From Flavobacteriaceae bacterium UJ101 (GTDB lineage: Bacteria > Bacteroidota > Bacteroidia > Flavobacteriales > UJ101): DNA of 64,000 nt. The DNA is taken from positions 1,436,501 through 1,500,500 of the forward strand of contig CP016269.1 of NCBI GenBank assembly GCA_001880285.1, given 5' to 3'. The notes beneath the pieces were generated by a model that made no database searches, was not told where the DNA came from, and worked only from the letters and a program-made list of their open reading frames with translations. A program made the translations under genes and the position numbers. Shown here one piece after another: positions 54,724-62,639 of the stretch (position 1 is its first letter; every line of letters starts with the position of its first letter).

Positions 54724-54798
54724 TTAAAAATATAGACTTAACTTATAATCATTGAATTATATTTTGCTATGATGAACCTACATGGAATTCATTTTAAA

Positions 54799-54833
54799 TA
54801 AAAAAGGAAGCTTTTTAAGCCTCCTTTTTTATT
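54799..54833. terminator. Bidirectional terminator between hdc and dodecin gene
   Basis: A-run, imperfect stem GGAAGC / GCCTCC-type arms with a T-rich loop, and T-run. Serves the convergent hdc (plus) and dodecin (minus) genes. Confidence 0.65.
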
Positions 54834-54850
54834 ATGAAATAGATTTACAA

Positions 54851-55051
54851 TTAATCAATTGCAAATGTTAATTTTAAATTCACACGGAATTCGGTTACTT
54901 CACCATCTTTTACAATTGCAGACTGATCTTGAACATAAACCGATTTAATATTTTTAACGGTTTTAGATGCTTTTTTTACAGCTTTTGCTGTTGCATCTTC
55001 CCATGATTTTTCTGAACTTGATAATACTTCAATAACTTTTAATACTGCCAT
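54851..55051 (-). CDS. Dodecin family flavin-binding protein
   Basis: 66 residues, close to the usual dodecin length. The VIEVLSSSEKSWEDATAKAV block has the conserved Trp of the flavin-stacking site, and VYVQDQSAIVKDGEVTEFRV contains the conserved Gln of VQDQ and the following strand. Dodecins form hollow dodecamers that store or buffer riboflavin and FMN, or bind CoA in some species. Between the histidine decarboxylase and egtD genes. Confidence 0.92.
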   Translation of the reverse strand: MAVLKVIEVLSSSEKSWEDATAKAVKKASKTVKNIKSVYVQDQSAIVKDGEVTEFRVNLKLTFAID

Positions 55052-55175
55052 AATGCTGCTTTTTAAAATTTTTAATTGATTTTTTTGAATTCTAAATTTA
55101 CTAAAAAAAATACAATTCTATTTTCTTTTAAGAAACCTCGATTATAACGAGATGATTTTTAATGGTAAAGAAAAT

Positions 55176-56123
55176 TTAAAACCTTTTTAAAATATAATCT
55201 GCAAATAATTTTTGAGTATCCATTAATTTTTGAGTAATTCTAAAGTCTGTATTTTTAATCAAGCCTTCAACAATAGTATCATCATATTTCCTAGATATTT
55301 CTGTATGAATGTATTCTCCTTTCTTGAAAAAATAGGTCTTTTTAATTGAAGAAATCATTACTTTTTGATCTATTTTACTTTGAATATAGCTTTTTGCAAC
55401 ACCTTCTTTTTCATTATATTCTGGAATATGTTTAAACTGAGCGATATCAAAATTACCACCTAATTCACGATTAATTCGTTCCAACAAATTTAAATTAAAA
55501 TCACGTGTAATTCCTTGTTTATCATTATAAGCAGGAAGGATGATAGAGGAAGATTTCTTTAAATCAAGACCTAAAAATAGATAATCACCTCTTGTTAGGT
55601 TAGCGCCTAGTTTGTAAATAAATTCTCCAGCTTGCTTATCATTCATATTTCCAATATTTGATCCTAGAAAAAGGATCACTTTCGGAATAGTAGAATTTTT
55701 TAAAGAAGCTAAAACATCAAAATAATCACCTTGTTGTTTTTTTACTGATACATTGGGTAGTTCTTTATTTAAACTAACTTCTAATTGATCTAAAGCATTT
55801 TGAGAAATGTCAATAGGAAAATAATCAAATTGATAGGCTTCTTCACTTAAAACTTTTAAGAGTTCTTTTGTTTTGGTTCCATCTCCAGCTCCTAATTCAA
55901 TTAATTCAAAATAGGTATTGGGTTTTAAGTCAAGTGCTTTAATAATATCATGGGTTTGATTTTTAAAAATATCCATTTCAGCTCTTGTTAGATAATACTC
56001 TGGTGTATTCATTATTTTAACAAAGAATGCATCACCTTTTTTATCATAAAAATATTTAGATGGAAGGTGTTTTTTTTCAGCAGATAACCCATTATCTACA
56101 TCTTTTTTAAATTGTTCAATCAT
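55176..56123 (-). CDS. egtD: L-histidine N-alpha-methyltransferase (EgtD type)
   Basis: 315 residues. Trimethylates histidine to hercynine in ergothioneine synthesis. DUF2260/Methyltransf_33 fold: FYDKKGDAFFVKIMNTPEYY, TRAEMDIF, the SAM motif ELIELGAGDGTKTKELL, VILFLGSNIGNMN, DYLFLGLDLKKS and FNLNLLERINRELGG. EgtB lies 3 nt upstream on the same strand, so the two are coupled. The C-terminal DYILKRF is typical. No EgtE-type lyase is visible. Confidence 0.92.
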   Translation of the reverse strand: MIEQFKKDVDNGLSAEKKHLPSKYFYDKKGDAFFVKIMNTPEYYLTRAEMDIFKNQTHDIIKALDLKPNTYFELIELGAGDGTKTKELLKVLSEEAYQFDYFPIDISQNALDQLEVSLNKELPNVSVKKQQGDYFDVLASLKNSTIPKVILFLGSNIGNMNDKQAGEFIYKLGANLTRGDYLFLGLDLKKSSSIILPAYNDKQGITRDFNLNLLERINRELGGNFDIAQFKHIPEYNEKEGVAKSYIQSKIDQKVMISSIKKTYFFKKGEYIHTEISRKYDDTIVEGLIKNTDFRITQKLMDTQKLFADYILKRF

Positions 56124-56126
56124 GGT

Positions 56127-57275
56127 TTATTGTGCTAATCGGATTCCTGTAAATTGCCATTGGAGGTGAGGGTGAAAAAAGTTACGGTATGTAGGTCGAC
56201 TATGGCCTTTGGAAGTAGCTACTGAAGCACCTCGTAAAACCATTTGATTGATCATAAATTTACCGTTATATTCACCTACGGCTCCTTCTGCAATGGTATA
56301 GTTAGGGTAGGGTAAGTAAGCCGAATTAGTCCATTCCCAGCGTTTTCCCCAAGAAAGATCTTTAGAAGCAACTTCCCATTCAAACTCGGTAGCTAATCGA
56401 TAGCCTTTCCATGCTGCGTATGCATGAGATTCATAAAATGAAATATGAGAAAGAATAGCATTTTTATCTACTTTTTGTAATCCCGATAAGGTATAATGAT
56501 ACCATTCTCCATCTATTTTATACCAATAGAGAGGATTTTCAATATTATTTTCAGTGACCCAAGACCATCCTTCATCTAACCAAAATTGAAATTTCGTATA
56601 ACCACCGTCTTCTATAAATGATATAAATTCACCATTTGTAACCAAAGATTTAGCAATTTTATATTCGTGAAGGTAAACTTTATGTATACCTAATTCATTG
56701 TCAAAACAAAAATCGCTAGATGCATGTCCAATAGAATAAACTCCTTCAGGAATGGTTAACCAACCTGTTTCAGTATTAGTGTCTTTAACTAGATTAAAAT
56801 CAGATTGATAAACAGGAAAAATAGGGTTTAGGCTTAATGTATATTTTAAATCGGTGAGCAACAACTCTTGATGTTGTTGCTCATGATTTAGACCTAAAAT
56901 AACCAATTTTTTTACCTCTTCAGTAATGGGAGAAGATAATAATTTAGACATATGTTGATCTACATGTTTTCGGTATTCGTATACTTTTTCTACAGTAGGG
57001 CGTGTCATTACACCTCGTTGAATTCGAATAGCACGTTCTCCAATAGTTTGATAATAACTATTGAATAGAAAACTAAACTCTTTATGAAAAATAGTGTAAT
57101 TCTCAACAGTATGTTTTAAAATCATTTCCTCAAAGAACCATGTTGTGTGAGCTAAATGCCATTTGGGTGGACTTGCGAATACGACAGGTTGAGGCACATA
57201 ATCTTCAGTTTGAAGAGGAGAACATAAAGTTTCTGAATGTTTTCTTACAGTTAAAAATTGGTTTAGTAGCGTCAT
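56127..57275 (-). CDS. egtB: Ergothioneine biosynthesis protein EgtB (iron(II) sulfoxide synthase)
   Basis: 382 residues. Couples hercynine with a thiol donor and oxygen to a sulfoxide. Order: DinB_2-type helical bundle with HLAHTTWFFEEMILK and the NHEQQHQELLLTDL block, whose histidines supply iron ligands, then an FGE-sulfatase-like domain with GVYSIGH, HAYAAWKGYRLATEFEWE, RWEWTNSAYLPYP and VLRGASVATSKGHSRPTYRN, FTGIRLAQ at the end. Gene directly before egtD. Lacks the fused methyltransferase seen in ovothiol OvoA. Confidence 0.93.
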   Translation of the reverse strand: MTLLNQFLTVRKHSETLCSPLQTEDYVPQPVVFASPPKWHLAHTTWFFEEMILKHTVENYTIFHKEFSFLFNSYYQTIGERAIRIQRGVMTRPTVEKVYEYRKHVDQHMSKLLSSPITEEVKKLVILGLNHEQQHQELLLTDLKYTLSLNPIFPVYQSDFNLVKDTNTETGWLTIPEGVYSIGHASSDFCFDNELGIHKVYLHEYKIAKSLVTNGEFISFIEDGGYTKFQFWLDEGWSWVTENNIENPLYWYKIDGEWYHYTLSGLQKVDKNAILSHISFYESHAYAAWKGYRLATEFEWEVASKDLSWGKRWEWTNSAYLPYPNYTIAEGAVGEYNGKFMINQMVLRGASVATSKGHSRPTYRNFFHPHLQWQFTGIRLAQ

Positions 57276-57286
57276 AAGTTTTGTTT

Positions 57287-58057
57287 TTAAAATTTACCTG
57301 TATTAGCCCATTCAGTACGAGGTGGAATCGGCTCCATATTATCCCAATGTTCCACAATTTTACCATTTTCGATTCTAAAAATATCAAAAACAGCTAATTC
57401 TTGCCCTCCAAAAGTTGCTTTAGAATAACTTACCACATGATCTCCTTGCCCTATAATTTTAAAAATAAAATCATATTGAAAATCCTGAGTTGCTAAAAAT
57501 TGTTTAACGGCATCAATTCCATTAGGAACTTGAGGGTTGTGTTGAATATATTGTGTTGTAGAGATGTATTGTTCTACATTTTGATGGTTTCCATTTTGAA
57601 AAACATCTACTAAAAAACTTCGAACTAACTTTTTATTCTCTTCTGTTTTGTCAAGATCTTTTAATTCAAAATCTCCTAAAACCACATCATTTCCAGAAAC
57701 CGTTTGATCTTTTTCAACGTAAGCTGCAATGACATCCCAATGTTCGATCATTTTATCATTCTCATCCGTATCAAATAAATCAGTTGTTACCCATTTTGCG
57801 GTTCCATTATCAATATCTTGATAAACATGCACGAATACATTATTTCCATCTTCGATGGCACGAATGACACGAATATCACGGTCGTTAGTACGATTTAAAA
57901 AATCGGCAAAAAATTCTTTAAATCCTGCTGCTCCATCAGGAACACCTGTACTATGTTGTGTGTAACGATCTCCTGTATATTCATCTACAACATCGATATG
58001 CCCTTCTTTAATACCTTTTAAATAAAGGTTTTTGGCTGTTTCTAATTTTTTACTCAT
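57287..58057 (-). CDS. Double SnoaL-like (NTF2-fold) protein
   Basis: 256 residues made of two tandem NTF2-fold/SnoaL-like halves: the first (about 1-125) has RYTQHSTGVPDG, and VFVHVYQDID with MIEHWDVI; the second has QYIQHNPQVPNG, VVSYSKATFGG, VFDIFRIENGKIVEHWDNM. The YIQHNxxxxDG and VEHWD pair is the mark of COG4922, sometimes called SnoaL-like aldol condensation enzymes. No substrate can be assigned. Gene starts 16 nt from the DoxX-like gene and 11 nt before egtB. Confidence 0.85.
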   Translation of the reverse strand: MSKKLETAKNLYLKGIKEGHIDVVDEYTGDRYTQHSTGVPDGAAGFKEFFADFLNRTNDRDIRVIRAIEDGNNVFVHVYQDIDNGTAKWVTTDLFDTDENDKMIEHWDVIAAYVEKDQTVSGNDVVLGDFELKDLDKTEENKKLVRSFLVDVFQNGNHQNVEQYISTTQYIQHNPQVPNGIDAVKQFLATQDFQYDFIFKIIGQGDHVVSYSKATFGGQELAVFDIFRIENGKIVEHWDNMEPIPPRTEWANTGKF

Positions 58058-58073
58058 TGTTCTTTGGTTTTTA

Positions 58074-58439
58074 TTATATTTTAAAAAGTTGTTTATTAAA
58101 GGAATAGGATAGTGCTAATAAAATTAATCCAATAGCGGCAGGTAAAAATTCACCATCATTTACCATAATATGGGCTGACAAAGCAAGGACAAGGTCAAAA
58201 AATAGTCCTGCATAAACCCATTCTTTTAAAGTACCTGTTTTTTTACTTAATAATGTAATGATAGCAAGAATTTTAGCAATAGCTAAAGGGTAAATAATAT
58301 AAGTTGGATAGCCTAGTTTGATAAAAGATTCTTGAACCATATCATTTTTTGCAAAATACATTATGGCAGAAAATAGCATCAATAGAGATAAGAGCCCTGT
58401 ACTGACCCAATAAATTGTTTTAAGTGTTTTTGAGTTCAT
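58074..58439 (-). CDS. DoxX-like (DoxX_2) membrane protein
   Basis: 121 residues with four transmembrane helices: IYWVSTGLLSLLMLFSAIMY, the LGYPTYIIYPLAIAKILAII block, WVYAGLFFDLVLALSAHIMV and AIGLILLALSYSF. YPLAIAKILAI with a preceding LGYP is a hallmark of DoxX-like family proteins. The molecular role is poorly known. Sandwiched between two double SnoaL-like genes. Confidence 0.83.
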   Translation of the reverse strand: MNSKTLKTIYWVSTGLLSLLMLFSAIMYFAKNDMVQESFIKLGYPTYIIYPLAIAKILAIITLLSKKTGTLKEWVYAGLFFDLVLALSAHIMVNDGEFLPAAIGLILLALSYSFNKQLFKI

Positions 58440-58471
58440 AAGATTACCATTAACGTGAAAAGATTGTGTTT

Positions 58472-59242
58472 TTAAAATCCAAACTTACCATTCTTATTTT
58501 TCCAATCAGAGCTTGGTGGAATTGTTTCAACTGCATCCCAATGTTCTACAATCTTATTTTTTTCAACTCTAAATAAATCGTAATATGCAGTAGGTTTTCC
58601 AGAAAGTTCTCCTTCTGAAATTGTGAGTACAAAATTACCTTCTCCAAGAACCTTATGTAGCTTTTTATACTCCATTAAAATACCTTGTTGTGCTCTTTCT
58701 TTACGAAAATCTGCTAACGCAGAAAGACCATCACCAATAAGAGAGTTATGTTGAAAATAGGTGTTGCCCTCAAAAAAATCGATTGCTTTTTCTCTTTTTT
58801 CATTAATTAATACAGAAGTGATAAAGTCTTTTAATAATGTTTTATTTGTTTCTGTTTTGTCTTGATCTTTAATTTCAACAGGTCCATCCAATTGTGTTCT
58901 TCCACTAGGGTTAGGAGGCGTTATTTCAGTTAAGTTATCCCAATGTTCCACAATAAGGTTATTCTCAAATCGAAATACATCAAATCCTATTTTAGGACCA
59001 AAAAAATCATATTCTGTATGAGTAAAGACAAAATCACCATCTTCAAAAGCACGTATTACTTTTGCTTTGAAACCTCCTTCAGGAGCATTTTGTATAACGG
59101 CTCCAAACCCTGCTAACCCATCTGCAACAGCTAAATTATGTTGAATATATTTTTCAGGGTTAATGTACCCTACTGGAGTTGAGTCTCCATTTTCTAAACT
59201 TTCTAATAAGGCTACAGCCTTTTCTTTGTTTGATAAACTCAT
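58472..59242 (-). CDS. Double SnoaL-like (NTF2-fold) protein, second paralogue
   Basis: 256 residues, tandem NTF2-fold halves with KYIQHNLAVADG, VFTHTEYDFFG, FDVFRFENNLIVEHWDNL, and then TYFQHNSLIGDG, LTISEGELSGKPTAYYDLFRVEKNKIVEHWDAV and PPSSDW. It is the same length and domain order as the 57.3-kb paralogue, and the linker DGPVEIKDQDKTETNK has DFELKDLDKTEENK as its counterpart, so both arose by duplication. Closely followed by the DoxX-like gene. Confidence 0.84.
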   Translation of the reverse strand: MSLSNKEKAVALLESLENGDSTPVGYINPEKYIQHNLAVADGLAGFGAVIQNAPEGGFKAKVIRAFEDGDFVFTHTEYDFFGPKIGFDVFRFENNLIVEHWDNLTEITPPNPSGRTQLDGPVEIKDQDKTETNKTLLKDFITSVLINEKREKAIDFFEGNTYFQHNSLIGDGLSALADFRKERAQQGILMEYKKLHKVLGEGNFVLTISEGELSGKPTAYYDLFRVEKNKIVEHWDAVETIPPSSDWKNKNGKFGF

Positions 59243-59263
59243 TTTTTATAGTATAATTAATTT

Positions 59264-59725
59264 TTATTGTTTTTCAACCAGTTTTAAATTTTCAATAATA
59301 CCTCCATCAAACAAAGTAAATTGATCTTTAGTACCAAAACGAAGAATAGCTGAAGAATATACAACATTATTATTGAAGTTAAATAATAAAGTAACATAAT
59401 CGGGGTGTGCCTCTTCCAACCAACTCATTAAATACATTTTGTCACCTACTTTACGAGAAGCATATTTTAAATCTTTGTTCCCATGTCCTTTTCGAGGCCC
59501 TGCAATCCATTCGTATTTAATCATTCCGTTATAAAATTCAAAATGGATTCCAGTTCCGTTTTGATAGTAATAATTCATAGAGGTTCCATCCAATAGATGT
59601 TCTGGTTGTTTCTCATTAACCGTTTTTCTCACATTTTCTAATGAGTTATCTGATGTATTTTTCTGAGCTAACAACAGCCCAGAAGAAATGCAAAAAGCGA
59701 CAAGTGCAATAATTAATTTTTTCAT
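59264..59725 (-). CDS. Secreted MoaF-like (calycin-like) protein
   Basis: 153 residues with a cleavable signal peptide (GLLLAQ). The mature part contains LLDGTSMNYYYQNGTGIHFE, MIKYEWIAGPRKGHGNKDLKY and MSWLEEAHPDYVTLLFNFN; these fit the small beta-barrel fold shared by MoaF-type and phenolic acid decarboxylase-like proteins. No enzymatic function can be assigned. Gene lies between the radical SAM gene and a SnoaL-like gene. Confidence 0.6.
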   Translation of the reverse strand: MKKLIIALVAFCISSGLLLAQKNTSDNSLENVRKTVNEKQPEHLLDGTSMNYYYQNGTGIHFEFYNGMIKYEWIAGPRKGHGNKDLKYASRKVGDKMYLMSWLEEAHPDYVTLLFNFNNNVVYSSAILRFGTKDQFTLFDGGIIENLKLVEKQ

Positions 59726-59758
59726 ATTAAGGTTGTTAAATATTATCTAATATAAGAA

Positions 59759-60634
59759 TTAAATAGCTTCTTTTAAATTTTGATTACTTTCATGATGAAC
59801 AATTTCATCAAATTTTAATTTTAAACCATGTTTTTGAATACTCTTTCTTAACAGAGGTTCCATTTCTTCTCTATATTTTTTCAGTTGAGATGAAGCATAA
59901 ACTTCTTGGATATCATGAGTTTCTGTTTTTAAAATTTTGTTTAATCGAGGTTTTACATGTTTTGGAAGGTTGAGGTATTCAATTTTAATATCATGAGTCC
60001 CTGAGTTTTTAATTTCAGAAAATAATTGATCAATAGAATTGGGTTTTAGTTTCATATGAGGAAGAAGAGGTCCAACAAAAGCATAGGTTTTAATGCCTGC
60101 TTCATTTAATTTTTTAAGCGTACGTAATCGAGCACTTGCTAAAGGAGCTTTTACTTCTAAAAAACGACTTAATTGATCATCAGTTGTCGTAATGGATATA
60201 CCTACCTCAAGATTGGGAATCTGTTTTAATAATTCTAAATCATCTAAAATCATAGGAGATTTTGTTAAAATACCAACTCTTCCTTGGTAATGATGTTTTG
60301 CGAAAACTTCTAAAATTCCTCTTGTTAATCGGTACTTCTTTTCAACTCCTTGATAAGGATCGGTAACGGTACTTAAAACTACCTTAGGATGAGGATGTTT
60401 TTTCATTAAACGTTGAATATCTTTTTCCATTAATTCAACAGCATTTGTTTTTACATAAACATAATTTCCCCAATTTTGATTGGATTCTCCTACAAAACGC
60501 CCCATAAAGCTTGCAAAACAATACATACAGGCAAATTGACAACCTGTATAAGGGTTCATTACATAATCGGCACTAGGTACTTGAGTATGACCAATAATGG
60601 ATTTAGCTTGAATTTCTTTAATTTGAAAAGACAT
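59759..60634 (-). CDS. Radical SAM protein, spore photoproduct lyase (SplB)-like
   Basis: 291 residues. Cluster-binding cysteines at 32, 36 and 39 in the CxxxCxxC motif of NPYTGCQFACMYCFASF. Also QNWGNYVYVKTNAVELM, VVLSTVTDPYQGVEKKYRLT, RVGILTKSP and VGISITTTDDQLSRFLEVKAP, as in SPL-family radical SAM proteins. The true substrate of the non-spore relatives is mostly unknown. It is the first gene after the AraC-type regulator on the same strand, with a -7-like element of its own ahead of it. Confidence 0.88.
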   Translation of the reverse strand: MSFQIKEIQAKSIIGHTQVPSADYVMNPYTGCQFACMYCFASFMGRFVGESNQNWGNYVYVKTNAVELMEKDIQRLMKKHPHPKVVLSTVTDPYQGVEKKYRLTRGILEVFAKHHYQGRVGILTKSPMILDDLELLKQIPNLEVGISITTTDDQLSRFLEVKAPLASARLRTLKKLNEAGIKTYAFVGPLLPHMKLKPNSIDQLFSEIKNSGTHDIKIEYLNLPKHVKPRLNKILKTETHDIQEVYASSQLKKYREEMEPLLRKSIQKHGLKLKFDEIVHHESNQNLKEAI

Positions 60635-60650
60635 AAAAGTAGTTTTATTG

Positions 60651-60658
60651 CAAATTTA
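60651..60658 (-). promoter_or_regulatory. Putative -7 element ahead of the radical SAM gene
   Basis: TAAATTTG on the minus strand matches TAnnTTTG, about 16 bases ahead of the radical SAM start. It may drive the downstream series of SnoaL-like, DoxX-like, egtB and egtD genes. Confidence 0.4.
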
Positions 60659-60721
60659 CACTTGATAGAACCTGTATGAAAGGTTAATTATTGCAATAAA
60701 AAACGAAAAAAGGTGAATCTT

Positions 60722-61591
60722 TTAATTAGTGAGTTTTTCTTTGAAATGTTTAGGTGTTTTTCCCGTATGTTTTTTGAAAAATTTTATAAAGTTGGATGGT
60801 TCATCAAAGCCTATTAAATAGGCAATTTCATTTGTATTGTGAGTAGGATCTGCCAGTAGTTTTTTAGCATTGAGTATTACCATATCATCAATAAAGACTT
60901 TTGCTGTTTGATTAACGAGTGTTTTACACGCTATATTAAGCTGATGATACGAAACATTTAGCATTTCACAATAGTCTTTTACATTTCGGGTAAGGGTACT
61001 ATTTTGATTTAAAAGCTTTTGGAAATCAATGAAAATATTTTTTAAATAAGGATCTACTGTTTTTTCATTTTGAGGAGTTTGTGATTGTATTTTTAGAATA
61101 AATACACGAAGTAAACATTGTAGAATTTCTTCTTTAGAAGTATTGGATTCTGTATTATATTCTTGATAAAGAAAATTAGTTAAGGAAGAGAGTGAAAGAA
61201 AATCTTGTTGCGTGGTTTGAACTAAGGGACTATATAAATTAATGTTATAAGGATAGCCGTATGATAATTCGTTAAATTCCAATTGATTTTGGTATAAAAA
61301 ACGTTCTGTAAAAAGGGTGATATATCCTTGGAGTTGATTATTTTTTACCCATGAGTGTACTTGATTTTTTCCAATAAATAATAAACTTCCTTTTTTTAAA
61401 GAATAGGATTCGAAGTTGATATAATGTTTCCCTGTTCCTTCTGTTATAAAAAGAATATTATAAAAGTTAATTTTATGAGGAGCACTTAAATTAGGGTAAT
61501 TACGTTTACGAAAATCGTCTAAAGATATCATTTCAAAACCTAAATCTTCAAAATCAGTTCTGAAGTTATATTCAGGAAATTTTTTGGGCAT
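60722..61591 (-). CDS. AraC-family transcriptional regulator
   Basis: 289 residues. N-terminal cupin-like sensing domain (HKINFYNILFITEGTGKHYI, KKGSLLFIGKNQVHSWVK) and a C-terminal double HTH of the AraC type (VKDYCEMLNVSYHQLNIACK, DDMVILNAKKLLADPTHNTN, EIAYLIGFDEPSNFIKFFKK, HTGKTPKHFKE). The position just upstream of the radical SAM/SnoaL/egt series on the same strand suggests that it regulates that series; this is inference. Confidence 0.92.
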   Translation of the reverse strand: MPKKFPEYNFRTDFEDLGFEMISLDDFRKRNYPNLSAPHKINFYNILFITEGTGKHYINFESYSLKKGSLLFIGKNQVHSWVKNNQLQGYITLFTERFLYQNQLEFNELSYGYPYNINLYSPLVQTTQQDFLSLSSLTNFLYQEYNTESNTSKEEILQCLLRVFILKIQSQTPQNEKTVDPYLKNIFIDFQKLLNQNSTLTRNVKDYCEMLNVSYHQLNIACKTLVNQTAKVFIDDMVILNAKKLLADPTHNTNEIAYLIGFDEPSNFIKFFKKHTGKTPKHFKEKLTN

Positions 61592-61615
61592 AAAATGGAT
61601 TTTTTATTTAAATAT

Positions 61616-61649
61616 AAAAAAAAGAGTATACATGATGCATACTCTTTTT
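61616..61649 (-). terminator. Rho-independent terminator after the lipoprotein SnoaL gene
   Basis: AAAAAGAGTAT / ATACTCTTTTT stem with a nine-base loop and flanking A and T runs, between the AraC regulator gene and the lipoprotein SnoaL-like gene. Confidence 0.85.
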
Positions 61650-61669
61650 AAATTATATAAAATTTTTAA

Positions 61670-62539
61670 TTACCATTTACCATTACTGTTGACCCACTCA
61701 GATGCTGGAGGAATGGTTTGTTGTGTGTCCCAGTGCTCTATGATATAACCATTTTGAAGTCTGAATAAATCAAAATAAGCTGTTGATTCAACTCCGGCAG
61801 CTTGGCTTCCTTGTGACATGATTAATACAAAATTTCCTTCTCCATGAATAAATCGAGGACTCTCACTATCGTAGAATTGGAAGTTATCACCAAAACTAGC
61901 AAACCAATCAATTCCATTAGGCATTCCAACACTATGTTGGAAGTATTGTCCCAATCCATCAAAATAAGTAGGTGCTTGAGTAACCCATGATCCTCCAACT
62001 AATACGTTTTGAGCAAAATTTGAAATCACTTCTTTATTAGAAGTAGTAAGAGATGTATCGGTAACTGTAGTAGGACCGTCTACTTGTGTGTTACCATTAA
62101 CAGCATCTACTTGAGGATCAGAAACATCTTGTAAGTTATCCCAGTGCTCTACTATTAAGCCGTTTTCAAAACGGAAAACATCAAAAGCTACTTGAGGTGT
62201 TCCATTATTCCATGTTCCACCATACGTACTATGAAGTACTACATAATTACCATCAGTAAAAGCTCTGTGGTTGGTTACAGTTGTTCCAGAAGGACCTCCA
62301 CTGAAAAAATTTACTAAGACTTCTTTACCATCAGGGAAGTTAGCATTATGTTGAATATACGTTTCATCACTAACATAATCCAATGCAGTTTGATCTCCTG
62401 TTTCAAACCCTTTGATTAATGCAATCGCTTTTTCTTGATTGCTTAAAGTTGCAACATTATTGTCATCATCATCGTTACATGATGTAAAGCCCACAACAAG
62501 TACACTTAATACAGTTAAATTCAAAATTTTTTTAATCAT
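61670..62539 (-). CDS. Double SnoaL-like lipoprotein (third paralogue)
   Basis: 289 residues from the ATG at 62539; an upstream in-frame ATG at 62563 would place eight residues ahead of the signal peptide. Lipoprotein signal with Cys21 (VGFTSC), then Asp/Asn-rich linker and two SnoaL-like halves with TYIQHNANFPDG, VVLHSTYGG, VAFDVFRFENGLIVEHWDNL and then QYFQHSVGMPNG, IMSQGSQAAG, YFDLFRLQNGYIIEHWDTQ with PPASEW. It is a periplasmic or outer-membrane form of the cytoplasmic SnoaL-like proteins nearby. Separated from the AraC gene by a terminator. Confidence 0.86.
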   Translation of the reverse strand: MIKKILNLTVLSVLVVGFTSCNDDDDNNVATLSNQEKAIALIKGFETGDQTALDYVSDETYIQHNANFPDGKEVLVNFFSGGPSGTTVTNHRAFTDGNYVVLHSTYGGTWNNGTPQVAFDVFRFENGLIVEHWDNLQDVSDPQVDAVNGNTQVDGPTTVTDTSLTTSNKEVISNFAQNVLVGGSWVTQAPTYFDGLGQYFQHSVGMPNGIDWFASFGDNFQFYDSESPRFIHGEGNFVLIMSQGSQAAGVESTAYFDLFRLQNGYIIEHWDTQQTIPPASEWVNSNGKW

Positions 62540-62639
62540 AATTATCTTTATTAATTTTAACACAAAAATATAATAGGTTATGATTTTGAAAAAGGTGAAT
62601 TATTTTAAAAATTTCTTAAAAATGGTAAATATTTAAATA

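Noticed and set aside
56127-57275. OvoA (ovothiol) instead of EgtB
   Set aside because: OvoA carries a fused C-terminal methyltransferase; this protein is only 382 residues and has a separate EgtD next to it.
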